DNA of 64,000 nt from Enterococcus canis NBRC 100695 (GTDB lineage Bacteria > Bacillota > Bacilli > Lactobacillales > Enterococcaceae). Shown here piece after piece: positions 43,059 through 50,853 of this stretch. The notes below the pieces were generated by a model that saw only the letters and a program-made list of their open reading frames with translations, was not told the DNA's origin and did no database searches. The stretch lies in assembly GCF_001544375.1 (NCBI RefSeq), contig NZ_BCQJ01000012.1, forward strand, positions 1-64,000, written 5' to 3'. Numbering within the stretch: position 1 is the first letter of the stretch; every line of letters begins with the position of its first letter. A program made the translations under genes and the position numbers.

Positions 43059-43082
43059 AAAGCTCGGATTTCTCCGAGCTTT
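43059..43082 (-). terminator. Intrinsic terminator of the cold-shock gene
   Basis: A perfect 10-base stem AAAGCTCGGA / TCCGAGCTTT with a 4-base loop and a minus-strand T run. Confidence 0.9.
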
Positions 43083-43119
43083 GCTGTAATAACGCTATTT
43101 TATTTTAAAAAATTTAAAA

Positions 43120-43320
43120 TTATAGTTTAGTTACTTCAGCTGCTTGTGGGCCGCGTGCACCTTCAACAATGGTAAATTGAACAGGTTGACCTTCTTCAAG
43201 AGATTTGAAGCCGTCGCCTTGGATTGCTGAGAAATGTACGAATACATCGTCGCCGCCATCCACTGTGATAAAGCCAAATCCTTTTTCATTGTTGAACCAT
43301 TTTACTGTGCCTTGTTCCAT
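43120..43320 (-). CDS. Cold-shock protein, CspA family
   Basis: A 66-residue OB-fold RNA chaperone with both RNA-binding motifs, KGFGFI and DVFVHFSAI, and the usual GPQAAEV end. It binds single-stranded RNA and DNA and limits secondary structure. It is preceded by GGAGGC and by a consensus-like promoter at 43377-43405. The ~50-base leader holds a GGTCCA/TGGACC hairpin (about 43349-43369), typical of regulated csp leaders. It is a single-gene unit. Confidence 0.95.
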   Translation of the reverse strand: MEQGTVKWFNNEKGFGFITVDGGDDVFVHFSAIQGDGFKSLEEGQPVQFTIVEGARGPQAAEVTKL

Positions 43321-43376
43321 GTTAAAAAGCCTCCAAAAAATTTATAGGGGTCCATTTCATCACTGGACCTAGTTCT

Positions 43377-43405
43377 ATTATACGAGAGCTTTTTTACACA
43401 AGCAA
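43377..43405 (-). promoter_or_regulatory. Promoter of the cold-shock gene
   Basis: On the minus strand, TTGCTT (43400-43405), a 17-base spacer and TATAAT (43377-43382) form a near-consensus sigma-A promoter about 55 bases before the ATG. Confidence 0.75.
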
Positions 43406-43422
43406 GCCCTTTCATAGTGCTT

Positions 43423-43839
43423 TTATTGCTTTTCTTCCTTTTCCTTCATGTTCAAATCTTTTTTGATTTGGGTCGTTGAGATTTCTGGCGTTCTTGGCAG
43501 ATAAATAACCTCTGCATCTGTTTCATCCTCGATGAAATCAAATTTACCTGCCCAATCATCCCCCATGACAAAAGTATCAATATGGTACTCTTTAACATCA
43601 GATACTTTTTGATCCCAAGATTTTTCTGGAATCACCAAGTCCACATAGCGAACAGCTTCTAAAAGCTGTTTCCGCTTTTCATAAGAGAAGTAGCATTTTT
43701 TTTGCTTTTCATCCCAGTTGAATTCATCTGTTGATAAGGCAACTACTAAATAGTCCCCTTGTTCTTTGGCACGACGCAATAAATTGATATGTCCATAATG
43801 AAGTAAGTCGAATGTTCCATAAGTAATCACGCGTTTCAT
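43423..43839 (-). CDS. tagD: Glycerol-3-phosphate cytidylyltransferase
   Basis: TagD makes CDP-glycerol, the donor for poly(glycerol phosphate) teichoic acid. The 138-residue protein has the nucleotidyltransferase motif GTFDLLHYGHINLL near the N-terminus and RTPEISTTQIK near the C-terminus, both of which form the CTP site. The length is normal for TagD/TarD. Its presence shows that glycerol phosphate is a building block here and supports the CDP-glycerol reading of the polymerases at 32402-37559. The gene is separate from them, upstream of csp. Confidence 0.96.
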   Translation of the reverse strand: MKRVITYGTFDLLHYGHINLLRRAKEQGDYLVVALSTDEFNWDEKQKKCYFSYEKRKQLLEAVRYVDLVIPEKSWDQKVSDVKEYHIDTFVMGDDWAGKFDFIEDETDAEVIYLPRTPEISTTQIKKDLNMKEKEEKQ

Positions 43840-43988
43840 CGAAAAAACCTCTCTTTTCTATTTGCTGTCAGTATAACAGGAAATCCCCATTTGTCTAATT
43901 TATTATGCCATAGAGACCTATAAAAAACAAAAAAAGGCCATGCTCTCTCGTATCCAATAATTTAACTTCACCATTTATCTCCGCAAAA

Positions 43989-44028
43989 AAACCATCCCCA
44001 CAAACCCAAAGGCTTGTAAGGATGGTTT
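43989..44028 (-). terminator. Intrinsic terminator of sodA
   Basis: The stem AAACCATCC / GGATGGTTT with a 22-base loop is followed on the minus strand by TTTTTTTGC, directly after the sodA stop. Confidence 0.85.
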
Positions 44029-44040
44029 CAACGTGCTTCT

Positions 44041-44655
44041 TTATTTAGTTGCAGCTTCGTATGCTTTATTAACCGCATCCCAGTTGATTAAGTTAAAGAA
44101 AGCTTTGATATAGTCTGGGCGTACGTTTTTATATTTCAAGTAATACGCATGTTCCCAAACATCTAAGCCTAAAACTGGTGTGCGACCGTCCATCAATGGA
44201 GAGTCTTGGTTTGGTGTAGATTCAACGGAAACATTCCCGTCTTTATCTGTTACTAACCATGCCCAGCCAGAACCAAAACGAGTTGTCGCTGCTTTGGTGA
44301 ATTCTTCTTTAAAGTTATCATAGCTGCCAAAAGCTTTATCAATTGCGTCTTTGATTTTGCCAGTTGGTTCGCCACCAGCATTTGGTGCTAAAATTTCCCA
44401 GAAGAAACTATGGTTGGCGTGACCGCCACCATTGTTACGGACTGCTGTTTGAATGTCAGCTGGAATGCTATCCATGTCGCTGATCAATTCTTCAACTGTT
44501 TTATCAGCTAATTCAGGATATTTTTCGATTGCTGCATTTAAGTTTGTCACATAAGTGTTATGGTGTTTGTCATGATGCAGGTGCATCGTTTCGACGTCGA
44601 TGAAAGGTTCCAACGCATCATATTCGTAAGGTAGATCTGGTAAAGTGTAAGCCAT
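44041..44655 (-). CDS. sodA: Superoxide dismutase (Mn/Fe family)
   Basis: The 204-residue enzyme converts superoxide to peroxide and oxygen. Metal ligands are visible: His in MHLHHDKHH, His in [13 protein letters not shown], and Asp/His in [16 protein letters not shown]. The Gly/Gln pattern (GGGHANHS and TPNQDSPL) fits the manganese-type enzymes of enterococci. It follows TAGGAGGAATGACAAA, and TTGGTA/GATACT (44691-44718) is a plausible promoter. It is a single-gene unit. Confidence 0.97.
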   Translation of the reverse strand: MAYTLPDLPYEYDALEPFIDVETMHLHHDKHHNTYVTNLNAAIEKYPELADKTVEELISDMDSIPADIQTAVRNNGGGHANHSFFWEILAPNAGGEPTGKIKDAIDKAFGSYDNFKEEFTKAATTRFGSGWAWLVTDKDGNVSVESTPNQDSPLMDGRTPVLGLDVWEHAYYLKYKNVRPDYIKAFFNLINWDAVNKAYEAATK

Positions 44656-44744
44656 TTTGTCATTCCTCCTAAATTTAATTCCATTTTAAGAGTATCATGA
44701 AAGCGATATTGCTACCAATCATCTGCTCAACTGATTTCACAAAC

Positions 44745-45638
44745 TTAGCTTTCGTCAGTCAAATGGAACAAGCCTTCCCGTTGATCTCGGTAAACTTCTG
44801 GCTGTAATGTAACGTGTGAAATCCCATATTCTTTTAAAATAGCCGCGATGGTGTCATAGAGCTTTTCAATATCGGAGACTGCTTGATCCTTGACTAGGAT
44901 ATGGGCGTCAAAAATAATGGTCGCTTCATCTATCTGCCAAGCATGGAGATGATGAACATTTTCGATTCCTGGTAGTTGGCAGATTCGTGCCGCAATCGTT
45001 TCATAATCCAATTCTGGTGCCGATTGCATCAAAATGCCCACGGTTTCTTTTACTACATCATACGCTTCCTTCATAATATATAAGGAAACCAGTAAAGTAA
45101 TCAGGGGATCAATCCAATAGATTTGGAAGAAACGAATCAGTAGCGCGCCTAAAATTACGCCTATGGAAGACAAGGTATCACTTAATAAATGCAAATAGCT
45201 GGAACGAATATTTAAGCTGTTATGTGCATCTTGCTGTAACAGTAGTACGGATACCAAATTGGCCACCAGTCCGATAAGAGCCACAATCAGCATCAAATTA
45301 CCGTCAATAGTCTCGGGGACGAAAAAGCGTTCAACCGCCTCAATTAAGAGGAAGATTGACAAGCCAATTAAAACGACTGCATTGACAAAGGCCGCTAAAA
45401 TTTCTGCTCGTTTATAGCCATATGTTTTTTGCGGCGTCCGTCCCTTAGCACCAATGCGTTGGGCAACGTAGGAAAACGCGATGGAAACCGTGTCACTAAG
45501 GTTATGAATCGCATCGGACAAAAGCGATAAACTACCGGATAACAAGCCACCGATGATTTCGGTTAAGGTAATTCCAGCATTTAAAAGCGTGACCCAAAAG
45601 ATCCGCTTACCTGAAGTTGGTTGGTGATGATGTGCCAT
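44745..45638 (-). CDS. Cation diffusion facilitator (Zn/Cd efflux family)
   Basis: A 297-residue CDF transporter that exports zinc or similar ions by proton exchange. Six membrane segments span about 12-200, with metal-site motifs LLSDAIHNLSDT and SSYLHLLSDTLSS in helices 2 and 5. A cytoplasmic C-terminal domain follows (NVHHLHAWQID). A short His-rich N-terminus (MAHHHQPT) may sense metal. The ATG at 45638 is preceded by AAAGGAG; the frame continues three codons upstream. No metal-responsive regulator lies next to it. Confidence 0.93.
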   Translation of the reverse strand: MAHHHQPTSGKRIFWVTLLNAGITLTEIIGGLLSGSLSLLSDAIHNLSDTVSIAFSYVAQRIGAKGRTPQKTYGYKRAEILAAFVNAVVLIGLSIFLLIEAVERFFVPETIDGNLMLIVALIGLVANLVSVLLLQQDAHNSLNIRSSYLHLLSDTLSSIGVILGALLIRFFQIYWIDPLITLLVSLYIMKEAYDVVKETVGILMQSAPELDYETIAARICQLPGIENVHHLHAWQIDEATIIFDAHILVKDQAVSDIEKLYDTIAAILKEYGISHVTLQPEVYRDQREGLFHLTDES

Positions 45639-45758
45639 TTGAATCACTCCTTTCCCTCATTCTAGCGACTCTTCTTGATTTCGACAAATAATTGTGCCGC
45701 CTCTCTTGTTTTTCCCTAGCTACTCGCTTAGAATTGACGGTAGCGAAAGGAGTTACCT

Positions 45759-46571
45759 ATGAACTCATTACAATTATTTACAGCGGCTTTCAGCAAACCG
45801 CAAACTTTAGCAGAAGGCAAAAAAATGGCCTTTTGGAAAGTCGTCTTATATGTTGTTTTTCTAAGCATGATCCTCAGCATCCCTGTGGTGGTCCAAGTCA
45901 TTCGCTCTTTCAACGATGTCAAACAGGACAGCCAAGAGATTGCCACTAAGATTCCTGATTTTGAAATCAATGATGGCAAGCTGACGACTGCTCATACAGG
46001 TGAAGGGTTTATTTACCAAACCAATTCGATTATTTTTACCTTTGATCCGGATGGTCAGCGCACGGAACATGATATCCAAAATGATGTCATTGGCAATGCA
46101 GTGGCGGTTGCCTTTCTTCAAAATGAATTTTATATTGCCCTACCTGACAATGGCTTACTGAGTGTGGCTCTAGGCAATAGTCATTTTTCACTGGCTTACA
46201 GCACTGGCCAATTTGATGGTCTAAGTGGTCAAAAAATTCGTGAAGCCTTAAATCAAACAAGTCTCCCATTTTGGAGTTACTTGCTGATTTTTGTAGTAAC
46301 ACTATATCCGGTCTTTATCAATTTAATCATCAATTTGCTTTTGATTAGCATTGGGGCCATTGTCTATTCCAAGCTGCGGTTACTGCGCCTGCGTTTCTTC
46401 GATTGTCTGAAAATCGTCGTTTATGCGGCCACTGTGCCAGCGATTCTGTCAGTAATTTTACAAGTGCTGTTACCAAGCTTTGATGCCAGCCTATTTATGA
46501 TTTTGCTGACGCTCTTCTACTTCTACCGAGCAGTTCGGGATGAACCACGGATGGAACTGCCGCCAATGTAG
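45759..46571 (+). CDS. DUF1189 membrane protein
   Basis: A 270-residue membrane protein of unknown function. The N-terminus LFTAAFSKPQTLAEGKKMAF precedes the first membrane helix (about 27-48). An outer domain of ~130 residues and three C-terminal helices follow. This is the DUF1189 (YcbP/MalF-like) layout seen across Firmicutes. It has a good GAAAGGAG site and is divergent from the cation exporter gene. Confidence 0.82.
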   Translation: MNSLQLFTAAFSKPQTLAEGKKMAFWKVVLYVVFLSMILSIPVVVQVIRSFNDVKQDSQEIATKIPDFEINDGKLTTAHTGEGFIYQTNSIIFTFDPDGQRTEHDIQNDVIGNAVAVAFLQNEFYIALPDNGLLSVALGNSHFSLAYSTGQFDGLSGQKIREALNQTSLPFWSYLLIFVVTLYPVFINLIINLLLISIGAIVYSKLRLLRLRFFDCLKIVVYAATVPAILSVILQVLLPSFDASLFMILLTLFYFYRAVRDEPRMELPPM

Positions 46572-46626
46572 CTGGCGACACCTTTAAAAAAACTTTCTTT
46601 TTTCCCTCATTTTTTATGATATGATT

Positions 46627-46655
46627 AGACACGTATAAGACACGTGTCTTTTTTA
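46627..46655 (+). terminator. Intrinsic terminator between the DUF1189 gene and ispG
   Basis: The stem AGACACG / CGTGTCT with a 9-base loop is followed by TTTTTTATTTT. It lies just 28 bases before ispG, so ispG transcription must begin close by or read through. Confidence 0.7.
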
Positions 46656-46676
46656 TTTTGAGTGAGGAGTGTTGAA

Positions 46677-47768
46677 ATGGGAGTCTTGACCCAACGACAA
46701 AATACACGCCCCGTAAAAGTCGGAAATTTGACGATTGGCGGGAGTAATGAATTATATATCCAAAGTATGTGTACGACCAAAACCGACGATGTCGCCGCAA
46801 CAGTGGCCCAGATCAAACGATTAGAGGAAGCTGGCTGTCAAATCGTGCGGGTGGCGGTACCGGACGAAGCCGCGGCTCATGCCCTAAGCGACATCAAAAA
46901 ACAAATCGATATCCCCCTAGTGGCGGATATCCACTTCGACTATCGCTTAGCGCTATTAGCCATTGAGGCTGGTGTTGATAAGATTCGGATCAATCCTGGT
47001 AATATTGGCCGTAAAGACCGCGTTGAAAAAGTCGTAAAGGCTTGTAAAGAAAAAGGCATCCCGATTCGTATTGGAGTCAATGCAGGTTCCTTAGAGAAGA
47101 AATTCTTGCAACAGTATGGTTATCCAACAGCCGAAGCCATGGTGGCCAGCGCTGTGGAACATATCCGTATTTTAGAGGAATTGGATTTTTATGATATTAT
47201 CGTCTCCCTTAAAGCCAGTGATGTTCAACTGGCAATTGAGGCCTATACGCTAGCAGCTGAAACCTTCGATTACCCGCTGCACTTGGGTATCACTGAAGCC
47301 GGCACACAATTTTCTGGAGGCATCAAATCAGCTGCAGGTCTAGGGGCCTTGCTGGCTAAAGGTATTGGAAATACCTGCCGGGTCTCTTTATCCGCTGATC
47401 CAGTGGAAGAAATTAAAGTCGCTAAAGAAGTCTTGAAGGCGTTTGGCTTGGCTAGTAATGCCGCAACGTTGATTTCTTGTCCAACTTGTGGCCGAATCCA
47501 AATTGATTTGATTCCAATTGCCAACGAGATTGAAGCGTATATTGAGAAAATCAAAGCGCCTATCAAGGTTGCTGTTTTAGGTTGCGCCGTCAATGGTCCT
47601 GGTGAAGCGCGTGAAGCGGATATCGGCATCGCTGGTGGTGCCGGTAAAGGTATGCTCTTTAAAAAAGGCAAAATTATTCGCACCGTGCCAGAGGAAATCA
47701 TGGTGGCGGAATTGAAAAAAGAAGTTGATCTACTAGCTGAAGCTTATGCCCGCGGCGAAGAGATTTAA
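46677..47768 (+). CDS. ispG: 4-hydroxy-3-methylbut-2-en-1-yl diphosphate synthase (MEP pathway)
   Basis: IspG converts methylerythritol cyclodiphosphate to HMBPP using a 4Fe-4S cluster. The 363-residue protein has the TIM-barrel part ([40 protein letters not shown]) and the cluster ligands CPTCGR and [11 protein letters not shown]. It lacks the insert of plant forms, as expected. The start at 46677 follows GTGAGGAGTGTTG. No other MEP gene is in the window, and Lactobacillales normally make isoprenoids by the mevalonate route, so its context is odd. Confidence 0.95.
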   Translation: MGVLTQRQNTRPVKVGNLTIGGSNELYIQSMCTTKTDDVAATVAQIKRLEEAGCQIVRVAVPDEAAAHALSDIKKQIDIPLVADIHFDYRLALLAIEAGVDKIRINPGNIGRKDRVEKVVKACKEKGIPIRIGVNAGSLEKKFLQQYGYPTAEAMVASAVEHIRILEELDFYDIIVSLKASDVQLAIEAYTLAAETFDYPLHLGITEAGTQFSGGIKSAAGLGALLAKGIGNTCRVSLSADPVEEIKVAKEVLKAFGLASNAATLISCPTCGRIQIDLIPIANEIEAYIEKIKAPIKVAVLGCAVNGPGEAREADIGIAGGAGKGMLFKKGKIIRTVPEEIMVAELKKEVDLLAEAYARGEEI

Positions 47769-47774
47769 ATAATG

Positions 47775-47804
47775 AAGGGATTGGGCTAAGCTCAATCCTT
47801 TTTG
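47775..47804 (+). terminator. Intrinsic terminator of ispG
   Basis: A G-U-containing stem AAGGGATTGGGC / GCTCAATCCTT with a TAA loop and T5 tail lies six bases after the stop. Confidence 0.8.
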
Positions 47805-47847
47805 ATTTTTCAAGGGGTTTGCTACAATACAGGTGAGGAGTGAGGAC

Positions 47848-48798
47848 ATGAAACCTATTATTTGTTTGATTCAATCATTGAAACCGGAACAAGTTACTTA
47901 TTTAGCCGAACAGTATCCTACTTACAGCATCGTGCCCGTTACGGAACTGACCACTGAAATGGAAGCCAATGTCGAAATCACCCTGGGCTGGCAAAAGGAA
48001 TTAGGCGAGCGGCTCTTAACAAATTCTCGCTTGAAATGGATTCAAGCCATTTCCGCTGGTGTGGATTCCTTCGATCAAGCTGCCTTAGCTGAAAAAGGGA
48101 TTCTTTTGAGTAACGGGAGCGGCATCCATACGACTGCTATTACTGAACACGTTTTAGGAGTTACCTTAGCCATTTTCCGGGGCTTACCACAAGCGGTCCT
48201 ACAGCAGGCCCAACATGAATGGCAAAATCAGAGTCTGCCCTTTGTCCAACTGTCTGGAAAAAATATGTTAGTCATTGGTACCGGCCATATTGGCCAGCAA
48301 GTTGGGAAAACCTTCCAAGCGCTGGGTGTCCACACATATGGCGTCAATACCACCGGTCATTCTGTACCAGGGTTTGAGGAAACCTACGCGAGCCAAAATC
48401 TATTGAAATTCGTGGCAGATATGGATATCATCGTCAATATTTTACCCCTGACAGATGAAACCTATCATTTGTATAATCAAGTCTTCTTTGAAGCAATGTC
48501 TCCAACTGGAATTTTTATCAATGTCGGCCGTGGTCCTTCTGTGCATACCGCTGACTTAGTCACTGCCCTAAACCAGCATGAATTGGCTTATGCGGCTTTA
48601 GATGTTTTTGAAGAAGAACCATTACCAATTGATCATCCCCTTTGGACCATGGAAAATGTCCTGATTACGCCGCATCATGCCGGTGTCACAGAGCATTTTC
48701 GTGATAAGATTTTTGCGATTTTCCGAGACAACCTTGCACAGTATCAAGTAGATGGCACGCTGAAACGCAATCAGATCCAACTAGACCGTGGTTACTAA
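47848..48798 (+). CDS. D-isomer-specific 2-hydroxyacid dehydrogenase
   Basis: A 316-residue NAD(P)-dependent oxidoreductase. The Rossmann fingerprint is VIGTGHIGQQVGKTF (about 142-156). Catalytic residues sit in the usual places: Arg in NVGRGPSVHTADL, Glu in DVFEEEPLP and His in ITPHHAG. Substrate-side sequence ISAGVDSFD is typical. The substrate is not predictable; glyoxylate, hydroxypyruvate or branched 2-oxoacids are all possible. The ATG at 47848 follows GGTGAGGAGTGAGGAC. The gene converges on a glycosyltransferase gene across a long structured element. Confidence 0.9.
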   Translation: MKPIICLIQSLKPEQVTYLAEQYPTYSIVPVTELTTEMEANVEITLGWQKELGERLLTNSRLKWIQAISAGVDSFDQAALAEKGILLSNGSGIHTTAITEHVLGVTLAIFRGLPQAVLQQAQHEWQNQSLPFVQLSGKNMLVIGTGHIGQQVGKTFQALGVHTYGVNTTGHSVPGFEETYASQNLLKFVADMDIIVNILPLTDETYHLYNQVFFEAMSPTGIFINVGRGPSVHTADLVTALNQHELAYAALDVFEEEPLPIDHPLWTMENVLITPHHAGVTEHFRDKIFAIFRDNLAQYQVDGTLKRNQIQLDRGY

Positions 48799-48821
48799 AC
48801 TGTATATCTTGTTTTTGACAG

Positions 48822-48924
48822 AAAACACCCGCTAAGTTAACGTAGTTCGTGTATCCACCAAAGGCCTTTGTTCTAGCCTTTGAAGAGTGGTACATTACTC
48901 GCCTAACTTAGCGGGTGCTTTTTT
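48822..48924. other. Long branched inverted-repeat element between convergent genes
   Basis: The outer arms CACCCGCTAAGTTA (48826-48839) and TAACTTAGCGGGTG (48904-48917) pair perfectly. An inner pair CCAC/GTGG (48855-48858 with 48887-48890) and an apical stem CAAAGGC/GCCTTTG (48859-48865 with 48876-48882) continue the helix. T6 follows on the plus side and T4 on the minus side. It can act as a bidirectional terminator, but at about 100 bases it is far longer than the others here. A small structured RNA or a mobile palindromic repeat is possible. Confidence 0.75.
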
Positions 48925-48946
48925 ACTTAGTTTTCCAAACATTCTG

Positions 48947-49906
48947 TTAGCGATTTTGTGGTTTGATTTTCGTATCAACCTTGTGCCCATCGATTTCCTT
49001 TACGATATAGATGGGTCTTTTTTTCGTTTCCAAGAAGATTTTGCCAATGTATTTGCCAATAATCCCTAAGCACAGTAGTTGTAAACCGCCGATAAAGAGA
49101 AAAATTGAAACCAGTGACGGCCAACCATCTGTCGGATCACCGAAGACTAAGGTACGAATCACGATAAAAATCAACGCAATACCGGAAAATAAGCAAGAAA
49201 TTCCGCCAACAAAAGAGGCAATATTCAAAGGAGCATCGGAAAAGTTGACGATACCATCAATGGAATAATTGAACAAGCTCCAAAATGACCAAGAAGTCTC
49301 CCCGGCAACGCGCTCGCGGTTTTCATAGGGCAAGTATTCCGTCTCAAAACCCACCCAAGAAAAGATACCCTTAGAGAAGCGATTGTATTCCGTCAATTCC
49401 AAAATTGCGTCAACCATTTGGCGGGTCATTAAACGAAAATCCCTGGCGCCATCTACCATTTCCGTATCGGCAATTTTATTGACCAATTTGTAAAACATAC
49501 GGGCAAAGAAACTACGAATCGGCGGTTCTCCGGTTCGGTCAACTCGGCGTGTTCCTACACAATCAATATCCTTTTCTTGAATCAACTGCAGCATTTGCGG
49601 CAGCAACTCTGGTGGGTCCTGTAAATCAGCATCCATCACTGTGACAAAATCCCCCGTAGCATGCTGCAAGCCGGCATACAGCCCAGGCTCTTTTCCAAAA
49701 TTACGGGAAAAGGACAGATAGTGCACATTTTGATTTGCCTGCTGTAAGTCACGCAATACTGCTAAAGTTCGGTCTTTCGAACCATCATTTACAAAAATAT
49801 ATTCAAACTCAACTGCCATTTCTTTACGGACGGTTTCTACCGCTTCGTAAAAATAAGGCAACGATTCCTCCTCGTTATAACAAGGAACCACTACTGAAAT
49901 TTTCAC
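48947..49906 (-). CDS. Undecaprenyl-phosphate glycosyltransferase, GtrB/CsbB type
   Basis: The 319-residue protein is a family 2 GT-A enzyme (DPM1-like) with VVPCYNEEESLP, FVNDGSKDRT and the metal motif VMDADLQDPPEL, followed by RDFRLM. Two membrane helices near the C-terminus (about 230-255 and 265-290) are typical of GtrB/CsbB. It loads a sugar onto undecaprenyl phosphate on the inner membrane face, which YfhO/GT-C proteins then transfer outside. Three such proteins are encoded elsewhere in the window. The true start is probably a GTG at 49906 after TTGGAGGCGAAAGCT. Confidence 0.9.
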   Translation of the reverse strand: MKISVVVPCYNEEESLPYFYEAVETVRKEMAVEFEYIFVNDGSKDRTLAVLRDLQQANQNVHYLSFSRNFGKEPGLYAGLQHATGDFVTVMDADLQDPPELLPQMLQLIQEKDIDCVGTRRVDRTGEPPIRSFFARMFYKLVNKIADTEMVDGARDFRLMTRQMVDAILELTEYNRFSKGIFSWVGFETEYLPYENRERVAGETSWSFWSLFNYSIDGIVNFSDAPLNIASFVGGISCLFSGIALIFIVIRTLVFGDPTDGWPSLVSIFLFIGGLQLLCLGIIGKYIGKIFLETKKRPIYIVKEIDGHKVDTKIKPQNR

Positions 49907-50061
49907 AGCTTTCGCCTCCAATCATCTTCTCGATTATAGCACATTCTCCTTCTTATCAGCACTATCAAACAAAAATCTACTTTGTTTATTCATTTGCAAA
50001 CGATTCGCTTTGATGTTAATATAAAGATAAACAAAAATGCAGAAAGTTGGTGTATTAACAA

Positions 50062-50781
50062 ATGAGTAGCGAAAATGTTTATGAAGTTACCGATTATATC
50101 CGCGGTTGGTACCAAGACCAAGAACAGTACCACTGTCTCTACTGCTCTCAAACTTTTAAAGAAGGCTTAATCTATCCTTACGAGACGCTGCAGCAAACTG
50201 CGCAACACGCGATCCAGCAACATGTGACAACGGTGCATGGCGGGGCCTTCCAAGGATTGCTCTCATTGGGACGTACAGCTTCTGGACTTAGCGAGATGCA
50301 GCAAGAAATCTTAACGCTCTTCGGTCAAAACTTAAAGGACCCTGCCATCGCCCAACGACTGGGTGTCAGCACTTCCACCATTCGCAACTATCGGTTCAAA
50401 TTAAGAGAAAAGGAACGGCAAGCGCGGGTTTTCACCAGCTTGATGACGTTACTGGAGACTACTCCATGCCTACCGCCTCATCAAGGGGCAACGATGCTAG
50501 ATGACCGTTATCAAATCACAGCAGAAGAAAGACAACGCGTACTAGCAACCTATTTGGATGCTGATGGTTTTGTTCAGCAATTTCCAAGCAAAGAAAAACG
50601 TAAAATCATTATTCTGAGTGAGTTTAGTCAAGATTTTGATCCGCAAAAAAATTACTCAGAAAAAGCAGTCAACGATATTTTAAAGCGTCGGATTGCCGAC
50701 TTTGCCACCGTTAGACGCTATTTGATTGAGTACGGTTTTCTTAAACGAACCAAAGACGGGCAAACTTATTGGCGTTCGTAA
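50062..50781 (+). CDS. DUF2087-type HTH transcriptional regulator
   Basis: The 239-residue protein begins with a short Cys pair (YHCLYCSQTF) and a His-rich stretch that may bind zinc. A LuxR-like helix-turn-helix follows (about 75-120) with LGVSTSTIRNYRFKLREKER. The C-terminal DUF2087 domain (~160-235) has FPSKEKRKIIILSEF, then YSEKAVNDILKRR and a RRYLIEYGFLKR end. The effector is unknown. It is next to the phosphoketolase gene but convergent with it. Confidence 0.85.
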   Translation: MSSENVYEVTDYIRGWYQDQEQYHCLYCSQTFKEGLIYPYETLQQTAQHAIQQHVTTVHGGAFQGLLSLGRTASGLSEMQQEILTLFGQNLKDPAIAQRLGVSTSTIRNYRFKLREKERQARVFTSLMTLLETTPCLPPHQGATMLDDRYQITAEERQRVLATYLDADGFVQQFPSKEKRKIIILSEFSQDFDPQKNYSEKAVNDILKRRIADFATVRRYLIEYGFLKRTKDGQTYWRS

Positions 50782-50790
50782 TTTCAGTAA

Positions 50791-50828
50791 AAAATGACCT
50801 CCAAGCTTTAAAGTTTGGAGGTCATTTT
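50791..50828. terminator. Bidirectional terminator between the DUF2087 regulator and phosphoketolase genes
   Basis: A perfect 14-base stem AAAATGACCTCCAA / TTGGAGGTCATTTT lies between two convergent genes with T runs on both strands. Confidence 0.9.
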
Positions 50829-50853
50829 ATGTGCTGCTACATATTCATATTTC

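Noticed and set aside
43320-43376. Riboswitch in the cold-shock leader
   Set aside because: Only a simple hairpin is visible; csp leaders are thermoresponsive without a ligand-binding aptamer.
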